NCBI RefSeq assembly: GCF_910594985.1
Contig: NZ_CAJVCE010000010.1
Location: 186,001-250,000 of the forward strand
Direction of reading: 5' to 3'
Length of the DNA stretch: 64,000 nt
Source: Paenibacillus allorhizosphaerae
Lineage (GTDB): Bacteria > Bacillota > Bacilli > Paenibacillales > NBRC-103111
Shown here: positions 7,767 through 18,794 of the stretch, piece by piece
Numbering within the stretch: position 1 is the first letter of the stretch
Layout of the letters: each line of letters begins with the position of its first letter
The notes under the pieces: generated by a model
Seen by the model: the letters and a program-made list of their open reading frames with translations, nothing else
Database searches by the model: none
What the model was told of the DNA's origin: nothing
Made by a program: the position numbers and the translations under genes

Positions 7767-9314
7767 TTAAATCAACGTCACGTTGTCTCGTCCGCGTGCC
7801 GGCGATTTGCGTTTCTCGATCAGTCGGTTGATCGCGTCGACGTAAGCGCGGGCGCTCGCTTCGAGAATGTCCGTGCTGACGCCTCGTCCTTGCACGGAAT
7901 AATCGCCCTGCTTAAGCACGACATGCACTTCGCCGAGCGCATCCTTGCCTTGGGTGACGGACTGGATCGAGTAGTCGTCCAGCTCGACGTCTTCCTGCGT
8001 AGCTTTGTCGATCGCCTTGTAGATGGCGTCGACCGAGCCATTGCCTACGGCCGCTTCATCGAGAGTCGCGCCGTCGAGCGTCTTGATGCGAACCGATGCG
8101 GTAGGCGTCGATTGGTTGCCGTATGAAACCTGAATCGTCTCCAACGCGAACACTTCCGGCGTTTCGATCAGCTTCTCCTCGATCAGCGCCAAAATATCTT
8201 CGTCGGTGACGTTCTTTTTCTTGTCGGCTAAATCTTTGAACTTCGCAAATGCGCTGTTTAGCTGTTCATCGCCAAGATCGTAGCCGAGGTCGACGAGCTT
8301 CTCTCGGAACGCGTGACGGCCGGAATGCTTCCCGAGCACGAGCTTGCTCTCCTTCAACCCGATCGTTTCCGGCGAGATGATCTCATACGTCGTCTTTTCC
8401 TTCAGCATGCCGTCCTGATGAATGCCCGACTCGTGCGCAAAGGCATTGGCGCCGACAATCGCTTTGTTGCCCGGGATGACCATACCTGTCAGCTTGCTGA
8501 CAAGACGGCTCGTACGGGCAATTTCGCTCAGCACAAGCGACGTCTTCGCTTGGAAAAACTGTTGTCTCGTTTCGAGTGCCAACGCCACTTCTTCAAGTGC
8601 CGTATTGCCGGCCCGCTCCCCGATTCCGTTGATTGTGCCCTCGATTTGATCGGCTCCGTTCAAAATCGCCGCTAGCGCATTGGCCGTAGCCATCCCGAGA
8701 TCGTCATGGCAGTGCGCGCTCAGCTGAATGTTCTCGATGCCCGGCACGTTTTCCTTGAGCGTCTTGAAGATGTTGCCATATTCATACGGCGTCATATATC
8801 CGACCGTATCCGGGATGTTGACGACCGTCGCACCGGCGCGAATCGCCATCTCCGTCACTTCGCACAGGAAGTCGAGCTCCGTCCGTCCGGCATCCTCCGG
8901 AGAAAATTCGATTTTGTCAAAATATTTTTTCGCGTACCGAATGGCCGCTTCCGCCGTTTCCAGCACCTGATGCTTTTCCATCCGCAATTTGTGCTTGCGG
9001 TGAATCGGCGAAGTCGCCAGGAACAAGTGCAGGCAAGGGTCCTGCGCACCGATCAGCGCTTCGCGCGCCGCATCGATATCCTGCGTACGGGAGCGTGAGA
9101 GGCCGATGATCGAAGCGTTCTTCACTGCGCGGGCCACCGCGCTAACACCTGCCAGGTCACCCGGGGACGCCGCCGGAAATCCGGCCTCGATCCGGTCCAC
9201 GCCCAGCTTCTCCAACTGCAGCGCGATCTCGACCTTTTCCTGCATGTTCAGATTGACACCGGGCGATTGCTCGCCGTCGCGAAGCGTCGTATCGAAAATA
9301 TAAATTTTTCTCAT
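7767..9314 (-). CDS. leuA: 2-isopropylmalate synthase
   Basis: LeuA condenses acetyl-CoA with 2-oxoisovalerate, the committed step of leucine synthesis, and is normally inhibited by leucine. The 515-residue protein has the HMGL-like TIM barrel at about 1-275, with the metal-binding start [13 protein letters not shown], the metal histidines in [12 protein letters not shown], and the signature [15 protein letters not shown] linker follows, then the C-terminal allosteric domain (about 390-510, [17 protein letters not shown]). The length fits the standard bacterial type. It is the last gene of the ilvBNC-leuA unit, 167 bases after ilvC, and ends in the shared terminator at 7700-7745. leuB, leuC and leuD do not follow directly. 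Confidence 0.97.
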   Translation of the reverse strand: MRKIYIFDTTLRDGEQSPGVNLNMQEKVEIALQLEKLGVDRIEAGFPAASPGDLAGVSAVARAVKNASIIGLSRSRTQDIDAAREALIGAQDPCLHLFLATSPIHRKHKLRMEKHQVLETAEAAIRYAKKYFDKIEFSPEDAGRTELDFLCEVTEMAIRAGATVVNIPDTVGYMTPYEYGNIFKTLKENVPGIENIQLSAHCHDDLGMATANALAAILNGADQIEGTINGIGERAGNTALEEVALALETRQQFFQAKTSLVLSEIARTSRLVSKLTGMVIPGNKAIVGANAFAHESGIHQDGMLKEKTTYEIISPETIGLKESKLVLGKHSGRHAFREKLVDLGYDLGDEQLNSAFAKFKDLADKKKNVTDEDILALIEEKLIETPEVFALETIQVSYGNQSTPTASVRIKTLDGATLDEAAVGNGSVDAIYKAIDKATQEDVELDDYSIQSVTQGKDALGEVHVVLKQGDYSVQGRGVSTDILEASARAYVDAINRLIEKRKSPARGRDNVTLI

Positions 9315-9481
9315 GGCCTGTGTTCACCCCCTGAAGTTTGGCAAAACGGTTATCCTCTGCATAAAGCACAAAAAGGTACGACCCGAAGCGAGGCGTGAGA
9401 CGAACGGGAAACCCGTCCGCCTTCGCGCGTCTTCAAACCGACCTTATGCGCATCAATAATACAATGAACTGTCCTGCTATA

Positions 9482-10576
<1,095 letters not shown>

Positions 10577-10610
10577 TCATTTTACTACGATTCAATTCAT
10601 CTATAAACGT

Positions 10611-11099
10611 TTATTTCACTGCGCCGCGAATCATGGCCGTTACGCCCGTGCGGGACAGTTCTTTGATGCCGTATGGCTTGAGCAGCTCCGTCATGGCGTC
10701 GATTTTGTCCGAATCGCCGACGACCTGCACGATCAGCGAGCTCGGCCCGATATCGACGACAGCGGCGCGGAACGTCTCGACGACGCCGAGAATTTCCGGG
10801 CGGGCGCTCGGTTCGGCGCTCACCTTGATCAGCGCGAGCTCGCGCGCGACCATCGGATTCGAGCTCAAATCGACGACTTTGATCACGTCGATCAGCTTAT
10901 AGAGCTGCTTGGAAATTTGTTCAAGCGTATTGTCGTCGCCGGTCGTCACGATGACCATCCGGGACAACCCTTTCTCCTCCGATTCGCCGACGGTGATGCT
11001 TTCGATGTTGAAGCCCCGGCGTCCGAACAGGCCGGACACGCGCTGCAGCACACCGGGCTGGTTATTGACTAGTACGGAAATGGTGTGTTTGCGGTTCAT
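10611..11099 (-). CDS. ilvN: Acetolactate synthase small (regulatory) subunit
   Basis: The regulatory subunit activates IlvB and confers feedback inhibition by valine. The 162-residue protein begins with an ACT domain ([20 protein letters not shown], then [13 protein letters not shown]) at residues 4-75 and ends with the second ALS_ss domain (about 85-158). The family's usual length is 160-175. Its ATG overlaps the ilvB stop (ATGA), which couples translation of the two subunits. It is the second gene of the ilvBNC-leuA operon. Confidence 0.96.
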   Translation of the reverse strand: MNRKHTISVLVNNQPGVLQRVSGLFGRRGFNIESITVGESEEKGLSRMVIVTTGDDNTLEQISKQLYKLIDVIKVVDLSSNPMVARELALIKVSAEPSARPEILGVVETFRAAVVDIGPSSLIVQVVGDSDKIDAMTELLKPYGIKELSRTGVTAMIRGAVK

Positions 11100-12838
11100 T
11101 CCGAATCCCCCATTAACATTTCATCTAAGGCCGCGCCTTGCTGAACCATCGGGAACACGTTCTCGTGCTTACGGACAACGAACTCGACGAGTACAGGGCC
11201 CGGCGTATCCAGCGCTTCCTGCCATGCGCGGCGCGCTTCTTCCTTATTGGTCGCTCGCAATCCTTTCACGCCGTAAGCGTCAGCCAGCTTGACAAAGTCG
11301 GGGCTGCCCGCCAGATCGATGTGGCTGTACCGGTTGTCGTAAATGAGTTCCTGCCATTGGCGTACCATGCCAAGCACCTGGTTGTTGATGACGACAATTT
11401 TGACCGGAATGTTGTTGATTGCGCAAATCGCCAGTTCCTGCGAACACATCTGCATGCCGCCGTCGCCGTTAATGGAAACGACCAGCCGGTCCGGATTGGC
11501 CACTTGCGCTCCGATCGCCGACGGGAATCCGAAGCCCATCGTTCCGAGTCCGCCGGAGGTAATCCAGGAACGCGGCTTGTTGAATTTGTAATACTGCGCC
11601 GCCCACATTTGATGCTGCCCTACGTCCGTCGTAACGATCGCATCGCCTTTGGTCGTCTCGTGGATCATCTCGATCACGTACTGGGGCTTCAGCTCCGTCT
11701 CCGAATCCTTGTAGCCCAGCGGGTTGTTGCGGCAGCTTTCCTGCACCCATTGAATCCACGCTTCCGACTTCGCCGGCTTCGCCTTCAAGTTCGCAATCTG
11801 AAGCACCGCCTTCACGTCGCCGACAACCGGGATAGCGGTCGGAATGATTTTGCCGATTTCGGCGGGATCGACGTCGATGTGCACGATCTTCTTCGCGCTT
11901 CGGGCAAAGCTGCTGACGCGGCCTGTGACGCGGTCGTCAAACCGGGCGCCGATGCTGATCAGCAAATCGCAATTTTGCAGCGCATGGTTGGCCGTGTACG
12001 TTCCGTGCATGCCCGGCATGCCCATCCACAGCTCATGCGCGCTCGGGAATCCTCCCAGCCCGAGCAGCGTCGTCGTTACCGGAATGCGCGTTTTCTCGAC
12101 GAACTCGAGCAGTTCCTTCGACGCATCGGCGTAGACCACGCCGCCGCCTGCGAGAATAACCGGTTTCTCCGCCTCGGCGATCGCCTCGAGCAGCCGGTCG
12201 ACCTGCAGCTTGTTCGGCTGCACCGTCGGGTTGTAGCCGCGAATATCCACTTTGTCCGGATAAACGAACGGCTCTTTCGCGTTGGACACGTCCTTCGGAA
12301 TGTCGATCAGCACCGGTCCTTTGCGTCCGGTCGATGCGATATGGAACGCCTCTTTCACGATCCGCGGAAGGTCCTTCACATCGCGCACCAAATAGCTATG
12401 CTTGGTGATCGGCATCGTAATGCCCGTAATGTCCGCTTCCTGGAACGCATCCGTACCGATCAGCGTGCTGGCTACGTTGCCGGTGATAACGACGAGCGGC
12501 ACCGAATCCATGTAGGCCGTCGCAATGCCGGTGACCAGATTCGTTGCCCCCGGGCCGGAAGTCGCGATACAGACGCCAACTTTGCCGGTCGAGCGCGCAT
12601 ATCCGTCCGCCGCGTGGATGGCACCTTGCTCATGCCTTGTCAGCAAATGGTTAAAATCGGGATTGCCGTGCATCGCATCGTAAATATATAAAACCGCTCC
12701 GCCCGGGTAACCGAAGACGCAATCCACATCCTCCAGCAGCAAGCTTCTCAGCAGCGCTTCCGAACCTGTAATGACGTCCGGCTGCAGCAGCTCCTGGCGA
12801 AGCTGTTCTTTTGATTTTTGTTGAGTTTGAACGATCAT
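11096..12838 (-). CDS. ilvB: Acetolactate synthase large (catalytic) subunit
   Basis: IlvB is the thiamine-diphosphate enzyme that condenses two pyruvates, or pyruvate with 2-oxobutyrate, at the entry to branched-chain amino acid synthesis. The 580-residue protein has the three expected parts. The N-terminal ThDP domain contains the catalytic glutamate in [16 protein letters not shown], the central domain binds FAD, and the C-terminal domain has the Mg/ThDP motif [13 protein letters not shown]...NN. GAGGAGG lies nine bases before the ATG. It is the first gene behind a leucine-type T-box leader, so the operon should be turned on when tRNA-Leu is uncharged. Confidence 0.97.
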   Translation of the reverse strand: MIVQTQQKSKEQLRQELLQPDVITGSEALLRSLLLEDVDCVFGYPGGAVLYIYDAMHGNPDFNHLLTRHEQGAIHAADGYARSTGKVGVCIATSGPGATNLVTGIATAYMDSVPLVVITGNVASTLIGTDAFQEADITGITMPITKHSYLVRDVKDLPRIVKEAFHIASTGRKGPVLIDIPKDVSNAKEPFVYPDKVDIRGYNPTVQPNKLQVDRLLEAIAEAEKPVILAGGGVVYADASKELLEFVEKTRIPVTTTLLGLGGFPSAHELWMGMPGMHGTYTANHALQNCDLLISIGARFDDRVTGRVSSFARSAKKIVHIDVDPAEIGKIIPTAIPVVGDVKAVLQIANLKAKPAKSEAWIQWVQESCRNNPLGYKDSETELKPQYVIEMIHETTKGDAIVTTDVGQHQMWAAQYYKFNKPRSWITSGGLGTMGFGFPSAIGAQVANPDRLVVSINGDGGMQMCSQELAICAINNIPVKIVVINNQVLGMVRQWQELIYDNRYSHIDLAGSPDFVKLADAYGVKGLRATNKEEARRAWQEALDTPGPVLVEFVVRKHENVFPMVQQGAALDEMLMGDSE

Positions 12839-12872
12839 TTCGATGGGCCTCCTCTCAAAACTCGGGAATATA

Positions 12873-12932
12873 CCAAAAAACCCCTTTCATCCCCGACGCA
12901 TGGAATGCGTCTGACGGGACGAAAGGGGTTAA
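12873..12932 (-). terminator. T-box attenuator terminator
   Basis: On the minus strand AACCCCTTTC pairs with GAAAGGGGTT around an inner GACGCAT/ATGCGTC stem and is followed by TTTTTT. The stem overlaps the conserved T-box sequence region, so pairing of that sequence in an antiterminator would exclude it. Confidence 0.8.
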
Positions 12933-13288
12933 GCTTCCGTGGTACCACCCAGATTTGTTAAATGCCTCGCGGCAAATAACCTTAGCAGGTAATGTACGCC
13001 GCTAGCACCATTGAAACTGCCGCACCGGCTAGCGACGATGTTCGCAGTCAACGATAACGTGACGATTACCTTCGGCACGTTAACGTGTGCCATTCCGATT
13101 CTCCCTACTAGCTATGGCGCTTTTAAGCAATACAATCCTACGCAGCCATACTTTTCAGGAAAACAGCTCCGAGGTGAGCTCGTTCATAAGGGATTAAGGC
13201 ATTGGTTTCAGCATCTCCGCTGCTCTCTGGTTCATAAGAGCCCTTATAACTTCGTCCTCTTCATAGCCGTTAACATCTGTTGTACTTT
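12873..13288 (-). promoter_or_regulatory. T-box riboswitch leader, leucine type
   Basis: The conserved T-box sequence (GGGTGGTACCACGG on the minus strand, about 12935-12950) lies just before the terminator. Stem I elements are present upstream: GAAGAGGACGAAG at the start, an AGAGAG bulge, a GCTGAAACC apical loop, and a specifier loop reading GAACGAGCTCACC. The codon followed by ACC is CTC (13176-13178), which specifies leucine as in the B. subtilis ilv-leu operon. Uncharged tRNA-Leu would pair with the specifier and with the T-box bulge and allow read-through into ilvB. The leader is about 415 nt, long because it includes extra stems between stem I and the antiterminator. Confidence 0.87.
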
Positions 13289-13294
13289 TTAAGT

Positions 13295-13323
13295 ATTATA
13301 TGCCTTATCGGTGCGTTAGTCAA
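13295..13323 (-). promoter_or_regulatory. Sigma-A promoter of ilvBNC-leuA
   Basis: TTGACT and a perfect TATAAT are separated by exactly 17 bases on the minus strand. Transcription would start near 13288, just before the T-box stem I. Confidence 0.8.
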
Positions 13324-13414
13324 GCGCTAATCCGGCCGCCGCCCCCCCCAGATCCTGCTTGTTTACAGCGGCGCCGGTTCTCCGGTTGAGCAACACCATT
13401 GTCCGTCAGCCAGC

Positions 13415-13831
13415 TTAACCGTGATGTGGAACGGCCTCTTCGGCACACTCGGGCGTGGCAGACGGGCGAAAGGTCCAGTAGTAATTCAAAATAAAATTCG
13501 AGAGCGGAACCGCAACGACCACCGTGCACTGTCCGATCAAGTAATGCCAGTGCAAAAGGTCGACCGAGACATACATCAGCGCAACGTTCAAACCAAGCCC
13601 CGTAACGGAAACGATGCAGTATTTCAAAAGCGGTCCCCACCCTGACGGCGTCGATTGGAACGTCCAGCGCCGGTTCAGCACGTACGAAACGAGCAGCACC
13701 AGCAGAAAGCCGAACGCCGAAGCGAGCACCGCGCGCAGCCCCAGCCACTCGACCAACGCATACAGGGAGGCAAAATGAAGCACCGTCCCGAGCACGCCGA
13801 CAACGCCGTATTTGACCATCAGCCGGATCAT
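13415..13831 (-). CDS. GtrA-like membrane protein
   Basis: GtrA-family proteins are small membrane proteins with four helices. Many are thought to help move a polyprenyl-phosphate-linked sugar across the membrane. The 138-residue product has four hydrophobic segments (VVGVLGTVLHFASLYALV, AFGFLLVLLVSYVLNRRWTF, CIVSVTGLGLNVALMY, and a last one ending NFILNYYWTFRP). The paired NRRWTF and NYYWTF ends of helices 2 and 4 are typical. Its ATG overlaps the stop of the upstream glycosyltransferase by four bases. Together they resemble the GtrA-GtrB pair of O-antigen and wall-glycan modification. Confidence 0.85.
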   Translation of the reverse strand: MIRLMVKYGVVGVLGTVLHFASLYALVEWLGLRAVLASAFGFLLVLLVSYVLNRRWTFQSTPSGWGPLLKYCIVSVTGLGLNVALMYVSVDLLHWHYLIGQCTVVVAVPLSNFILNYYWTFRPSATPECAEEAVPHHG

Positions 13832-14832
13832 GAGACTTCTCCCGGATGAAACGGCAGCGCGGATGGTGGACTTTGCCGCTCGGCCGTCGAGGCCGCCTGA
13901 CTTTCCAGGCGGCGGCTGACCAAATACCGCGGCCTCCCTTTGACTTCGTTGTAGATGGAAGCAATGTATTCCCCGATAATGCCTAGCGATATCATAATGA
14001 CGCTTCCGACGATCAGCAGCAGCAAAATGACGGTGGTGAACCCGGTCACCGCGCTGCCCGTCAGCTTCAAGTACAGCGTCTGTACGCCTAGCAGCACCGC
14101 CCCGATGAAGAAGATCAGGCCGAACAGGCTGACGAAACGAAGCGGAATGGACGAAAACGCGACGATCGCATTCACTGCCAGCTTCAGCAGGCCGAGAAAG
14201 CTCCACTGGCTTTTGCCGTCGGTCCGTTCCGGCACTTCGAATGAAATTTGCGCCCGGTCGAAGCCGAGCCACGCCGTCATGCCGCGGAAAAACGTATTGC
14301 GCTCCGGCATCTCGCGCCATGCCTGCACCACCCTTTGGTCCAGCAGCTTGAAATCGGAGGCGCCCTGCAAATCAAAGCCGGACAGCCGGTTCAATAGGCT
14401 GTAAAACAGCGCCGACCCCATCGCTTTGTCGATCGGCTCCTTGCCCCGGTTCTCCTTGACGCATTCCACGACTTCCTTCCCTTCCTCGCGCCACATCCGG
14501 ATCATTTCCGGCAGCAGGGCGGGCGGATGCTGCAGATCGGAATCCATGATGATAACCGCGCGTCCCCGGGCATGCTCGAGTCCCGCGCAAAGCGCAAGCT
14601 CCTTGCCGAAATTGCGGCTGAGCTTCAGCGCCGAAAATGAACTCGACCGCCGCGCGGCAACCGTTAACTGTTCCCATGTCCCGTCCCTGGATCCGTCGTC
14701 AATGACGATCATCTCGTACGAGGAAACGAGCGAACGGATTTCTTCCTCGATCTTCCTGAGCGAATTCACGATATGCTTCTCTTCATTGTACACCGGGATA
14801 ACGACCGATATTTCGGGCTGCGTTCGTTCCAC
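13828..14832 (-). CDS. Polyprenyl-phosphate glycosyltransferase, GT2 (GtrB/DPM1-like)
   Basis: The 334-residue enzyme should transfer a sugar from a nucleotide donor to undecaprenyl phosphate. The catalytic domain is at residues 8-230: ISVVIPVYNEEKHI, the acidic pair in IVIDDGSRDGT, the DxD in IIMDSDLQHPP, and a later QxS motif region (MPERNTFFRGMTAWLGF). Two transmembrane helices at about 240-300 and a YNEVKGRPRYLV tail are characteristic of this GtrB/ArnC group. The start is GTG with AGGAGG nine bases upstream. The first 50 bases overlap the end of the preceding GT39-like gene. GtrA follows directly, so the lipid-linked sugar made here is probably moved by GtrA. Confidence 0.9.
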   Translation of the reverse strand: MERTQPEISVVIPVYNEEKHIVNSLRKIEEEIRSLVSSYEMIVIDDGSRDGTWEQLTVAARRSSSFSALKLSRNFGKELALCAGLEHARGRAVIIMDSDLQHPPALLPEMIRMWREEGKEVVECVKENRGKEPIDKAMGSALFYSLLNRLSGFDLQGASDFKLLDQRVVQAWREMPERNTFFRGMTAWLGFDRAQISFEVPERTDGKSQWSFLGLLKLAVNAIVAFSSIPLRFVSLFGLIFFIGAVLLGVQTLYLKLTGSAVTGFTTVILLLLIVGSVIMISLGIIGEYIASIYNEVKGRPRYLVSRRLESQAASTAERQSPPSALPFHPGEVS

Positions 14833-16426
14833 CGTCTTTCACCTCCTCTGGATTCCGTATCACTTTGTACAAGCGCCATTTGCCGCCGATTTCCTTATCC
14901 AGAACGGTCCAAGATGTCCCGTGCTCATAAAACCCCGGATACGTTCGCTCTTCGGCGCTTTTGGCCGAGCTCTTGTCCGGCTTTGGGCTTACAATATAAT
15001 CGATGCCGCTTCCTACCGGATCCTTCAGCGCATCGTCGAATTCCGTATCGCTCGTAATCAAAAATTTCTCGGGATGTCGGCTGTTCAGAATGACCGAATA
15101 GGCGGAATAGGAATCCATCAAAATTTGATGCCCCGCCAGCTCCGTATCCAAATAACGGGCCACTTCCTTCTCAATCTGCTGGGACGCCGCATACTGCCTT
15201 GCATGCAAAAACTTGTTCTCGTCCGGGGCAATCGCCGGATCGAGCAGCGCTTTGGTCAAAATGACGGCAGTGAGCGCCATGCCGACAAGCACGATGCCGT
15301 AGTTGATGACCGACCGCTTGACTCGCGACAGTTCATAAGGCAGCCATGCCACCGTAATCGGCAGCACGTACATGAAATAGCGGAACCACCCGTAAGACGA
15401 CCCTTTCATCAACATGAGAAACTGCAGGGCTATTATCGACACGAACATGAGAAGCAGCACCGCCAGGTCCCACACGAAAAACCGGCGGTTCCACAACCGG
15501 AGAAGCAACACCGAAGCGAGAGGGACGGAATAGTAAGCCGTCTTTTTGGCGACGAAAAGCAGTCCGAGCAGCGGATTTCCTATCATATCGACAAACTGTT
15601 GTTCGTTCGCAAGCCCTTCCGCCTGCGCTACGTTCGAATAATCCCCGCGCAAAAAATAAAGCGGATCGCCCATAATCAAGTAGTTGAAGCCGACCCACAG
15701 CAGCCCCGAGTAGATGAGCGGCGACAACGCCAACGCCCATGTGCCTTCGATCTGAAACCAGCGGAAGACGACATTGCGCCTCGGAAGCGGCTCAATATTC
15801 GGATCGCTCGTAGGAATCAGCATGACGATCAGGATGATGCCGAGCGCGACGGCCGCCCCGAATGGCACCGCTTCGTAGCGCGTCCAGAATGCAAGCGCCA
15901 GCGCAAAACTGAGCTTGATCAAGCTGCCGACTTTCCGGCTGCGAACCCACAACGATAAATGCACGACCGCATACATCGTAAAGAAAATAAACGGCGCATC
16001 GCTAAGCCCATTGGCTCCGAACAAAAACATAAACGGGTTACAGCTGAACGCCAGGCTGAACAAAACGGCGAACCACCGCGACAGCCCGAACTGGGCCGCT
16101 GCCCTCGCGAGCATGACCGCCGTCATGCCCGCAAACAGACTGCTCATGAGCACGCCGGCCAGCGCGGAGGAGGCCAGCGCGGGGAACCAGCGGTACGGCA
16201 GCAAAAACACAAGCTCGATCAAGCTCGGCAGCGGGTTCCAGACGAAGCCGATCGCCGCCAGATGCGGGTCCCGGCTGTACAGCACATAAAACGCATTGGC
16301 CACTCGGCTCATCGTGTCGGAGTGGACATAGCCGATCACATGACTGACATAATAACCGGCCGCAAATTCCATGCCGAACAGCAGCAAGAACAGCCCCCAA
16401 TACACGCTCCGGTGAAGCTTAGCCAT
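14783..16426 (-). CDS. Polytopic membrane glycosyltransferase, GT39/ArnT-like
   Basis: The 547-residue protein has about ten to twelve transmembrane segments. Its first loop has an acidic HSDTMSRVANAFYVLYSRDPHLAA region, like the catalytic first loop of GT-C enzymes that use polyprenyl-phosphate sugars. A soluble C-terminal part (about 430-547) follows. The start is ATG 16426 (MAKLHRS), ten bases after a GGAGG site. A longer frame to 16495 lies inside the upstream gene. In this operon it would be the acceptor-side partner of the GtrB-like enzyme and GtrA, adding the lipid-linked sugar to a glycan or protein outside the membrane. The substrate is not known. Confidence 0.75.
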   Translation of the reverse strand: MAKLHRSVYWGLFLLLFGMEFAAGYYVSHVIGYVHSDTMSRVANAFYVLYSRDPHLAAIGFVWNPLPSLIELVFLLPYRWFPALASSALAGVLMSSLFAGMTAVMLARAAAQFGLSRWFAVLFSLAFSCNPFMFLFGANGLSDAPFIFFTMYAVVHLSLWVRSRKVGSLIKLSFALALAFWTRYEAVPFGAAVALGIILIVMLIPTSDPNIEPLPRRNVVFRWFQIEGTWALALSPLIYSGLLWVGFNYLIMGDPLYFLRGDYSNVAQAEGLANEQQFVDMIGNPLLGLLFVAKKTAYYSVPLASVLLLRLWNRRFFVWDLAVLLLMFVSIIALQFLMLMKGSSYGWFRYFMYVLPITVAWLPYELSRVKRSVINYGIVLVGMALTAVILTKALLDPAIAPDENKFLHARQYAASQQIEKEVARYLDTELAGHQILMDSYSAYSVILNSRHPEKFLITSDTEFDDALKDPVGSGIDYIVSPKPDKSSAKSAEERTYPGFYEHGTSWTVLDKEIGGKWRLYKVIRNPEEVKDGGTNAARNIGRYPGVQ

Positions 16427-16433
16427 CTGTGCC

Positions 16434-18794
16434 TTATCCTCCTCCCTGAACCGTCTCTCCTGCTGCGGATGCCGGTTTGTGCTTCGCCAGTCCATGCGTC
16501 GTTTTTTCCCAATAAAACGGCTTCGTGATCAACTGCCAAGCTGCTTTCACGGCGGCAATGCTCATCATCACCCAATAAATCGGGGTCAACAGCGCATATT
16601 TGACCAGACCGTAGGAAAACACATGTTCCTTTCGCTTCTCCAAATCGTGAATCACCCAATAAACCCCGGCCACGTTGCTGAGCACGAACAAAAAGTTGCC
16701 GATCAAAAACTCGACCGCAGCCAAATAATAAATGACGCCGGGGAAAAATTGCGGAATCCACTGCATTTTCCATCCGTACCACAGCACCAGCATAATCCAG
16801 TAAACCGGATTGAGCAGCGGCAGCAGCGGCGTGGAAAGAACCATCACCTGAAAGCCGAGGAAGCCTTTCAGACCAAGCTCGCGATACAGCTGCAGCGGGT
16901 TGCGCATATGGACAAGCCACGTTTGCATGTAGCCTTTGATCCAGCGGGACCGCTGGCGGATCCAGTTGCCTACGCGGCTGTTCGCTTCCTCCCATGTACG
17001 GGAGTCGACGATCGCGGTGGAGTAGCCCGACTTGTACAGCCGAATGCCAAGATCGGCATCCTCCGTTACGTTGTACGGGTCCCAGGCATTGATTTCTTTC
17101 AGAATCGACATTTTAAAATGATTCGACGTGCCGCCGAGCGGAATCGGAATATCCAGCTGCATGACGCCCGGCAATAGCAGCTCGAACCACATGCTGTATT
17201 CGTGCGTAAACCAGCGGGTGAGCAGGTTTTGCTCGCTGTTGAAATAATTCAGCTTCGCTTGAACGCAGGCGCAATGCTCCGGGCTTTTCATGAACGTCAA
17301 ATGCACTTTCTTCAGTTGGTCCGGGTCCGGGCGATCCTCTGCGTCGTAGATGACCACATATTCGCCCCGCGCGCGGATCAAGCCGTAATTGCAAGCCTTC
17401 GGCTTCGTCTTGGGCAAAGAATGAGGAACCACGATGGTCGTATAATACGGAGGCAGCTTCATCTTGCTTAACATCTCCTGCGCCTCTGTATCGTCTTCCT
17501 CGATCAGCAGCCGAACGTCCAGCTTCGATTTCGGGTAATCGAGCTGCTCGATGTTGCCAAGCAGCTGCGGGATCACTTCGCTTTCCTTGTACATCGGCAC
17601 GAGAATCGTATAGACCGGCAGCGTTCGTTCATCGACGGCGTCTATCTCTTCCTGCTTGAAACGGAATTGCGCAAAATCCCGCGTACCGTACATCACAATG
17701 AGAAACTTGAACAATGTCATCACAAAATAAAAAAGCTGTATCCCGACATTGAGCACGATCAGTGTATGAAGCCAATCCAGACAGAGCGCTATTACGAACA
17801 AAAAGACGCAGATGCCGCCGGCGACAAGCTGGGGCGTCGTGAACGTGACGTGCGCCGAATTTTGCGGCTGCTCGTTCACCAGCTTTTGAGTGCTTTCCTC
17901 CATCAGCTCGGAAGGATACACTTTCTTCCAAAAAAATTCCATCTCTTCATGCGTAGCCATTACCTGCTCGACCGGCATACCCAGGAAGCTCTCAATGGTA
18001 TACAGCGCCTGTTCCGTGAGCGGATTGCCGACGGCGACCAAAAACCGGTTCATGTCCTGATTAATGACGACGGCGTTAAGCTCCCGGGCTAAAATTTCGG
18101 GAAGCTTGACGAGCTCGTCAAACGACAGCTCATGACCGATTCTCCCCAGGTTGTTCTGATTCGCGATATAACGGTACAACAGCTCCGGTTCGATGAAACG
18201 AAGCGATGTCAAAATATCTCCGAGCAAGCCGCCGCTTTTCCGCTGAAATTCAAGCGCCGTTTCCAGCTGTTCCCGGGTAATGGCTCCGGCTTCGACAAGC
18301 AGATCGCCGAGGCGGCCTTTTTCACCCTGCCGTCCGACGACAGGCTCGAGCCGTTCCTTCGTCACCAGTCCGAGATCGACGACGATATCCCCAAGCCGGC
18401 CACCGACTTTTTCCTGATACGCCATGGCCTTGTTCAATTGTTCCTGGGTGAGCAGACCTTCCGTCAGTAACAAGTCCCCCAGTTTAATCTTGCCGTTATC
18501 CAGCGGGTCGTCCAGCCGCGGCCTAAAGCCTTCCCGGTTCATAATGAGCATTTTTTGCTCCAGCAGCCGATCGACGGAGCGGTTTGTATTCTCCAGTCGT
18601 TCCTTCAAATGCTGAAGTTGCTCTTCCAGCTCCCTGAGCCGGTCCTGTCCTTCCCGTTCTAGCTGAAGGAGAAGCTCCCGCTCGTGGCGAAGCCGTTCTT
18701 CCCGCTCAGCGGCCTGCTGCCGGGTCCACTGCAGAGGAAAGCCGAACAAGGCGCGGCGGAACGAGGTTACGGATTCCGGTTTCTTCGAATCCAT
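16434..18794 (-). CDS. MshEN-GT2 membrane glycosyltransferase, likely c-di-GMP controlled
   Basis: The 786-residue protein joins a regulatory N-terminus to a processive glycosyltransferase. Residues 25-85 are a charged coiled coil. Four 24-residue (R/K)LGxxL...G...L...Q motifs follow at 104-127, 133-156, 161-184 and 190-213. The gaps inside the first and last pairs are five residues, as in MshEN c-di-GMP-binding domains. The fourth motif is degenerate. The rest of the MshEN fold reaches about 295. Two membrane helices come next (about 322-368). The GT2 domain has DD at 434-435, DxxD at 484-487, TED at 577-579 and QRSRW at 614-618. About three more helices end the protein. E. coli NfrB has the same two domains in the opposite order. 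It probably extrudes a polysaccharide. Confidence 0.9.
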   Translation of the reverse strand: MDSKKPESVTSFRRALFGFPLQWTRQQAAEREERLRHERELLLQLEREGQDRLRELEEQLQHLKERLENTNRSVDRLLEQKMLIMNREGFRPRLDDPLDNGKIKLGDLLLTEGLLTQEQLNKAMAYQEKVGGRLGDIVVDLGLVTKERLEPVVGRQGEKGRLGDLLVEAGAITREQLETALEFQRKSGGLLGDILTSLRFIEPELLYRYIANQNNLGRIGHELSFDELVKLPEILARELNAVVINQDMNRFLVAVGNPLTEQALYTIESFLGMPVEQVMATHEEMEFFWKKVYPSELMEESTQKLVNEQPQNSAHVTFTTPQLVAGGICVFLFVIALCLDWLHTLIVLNVGIQLFYFVMTLFKFLIVMYGTRDFAQFRFKQEEIDAVDERTLPVYTILVPMYKESEVIPQLLGNIEQLDYPKSKLDVRLLIEEDDTEAQEMLSKMKLPPYYTTIVVPHSLPKTKPKACNYGLIRARGEYVVIYDAEDRPDPDQLKKVHLTFMKSPEHCACVQAKLNYFNSEQNLLTRWFTHEYSMWFELLLPGVMQLDIPIPLGGTSNHFKMSILKEINAWDPYNVTEDADLGIRLYKSGYSTAIVDSRTWEEANSRVGNWIRQRSRWIKGYMQTWLVHMRNPLQLYRELGLKGFLGFQVMVLSTPLLPLLNPVYWIMLVLWYGWKMQWIPQFFPGVIYYLAAVEFLIGNFLFVLSNVAGVYWVIHDLEKRKEHVFSYGLVKYALLTPIYWVMMSIAAVKAAWQLITKPFYWEKTTHGLAKHKPASAAGETVQGGG

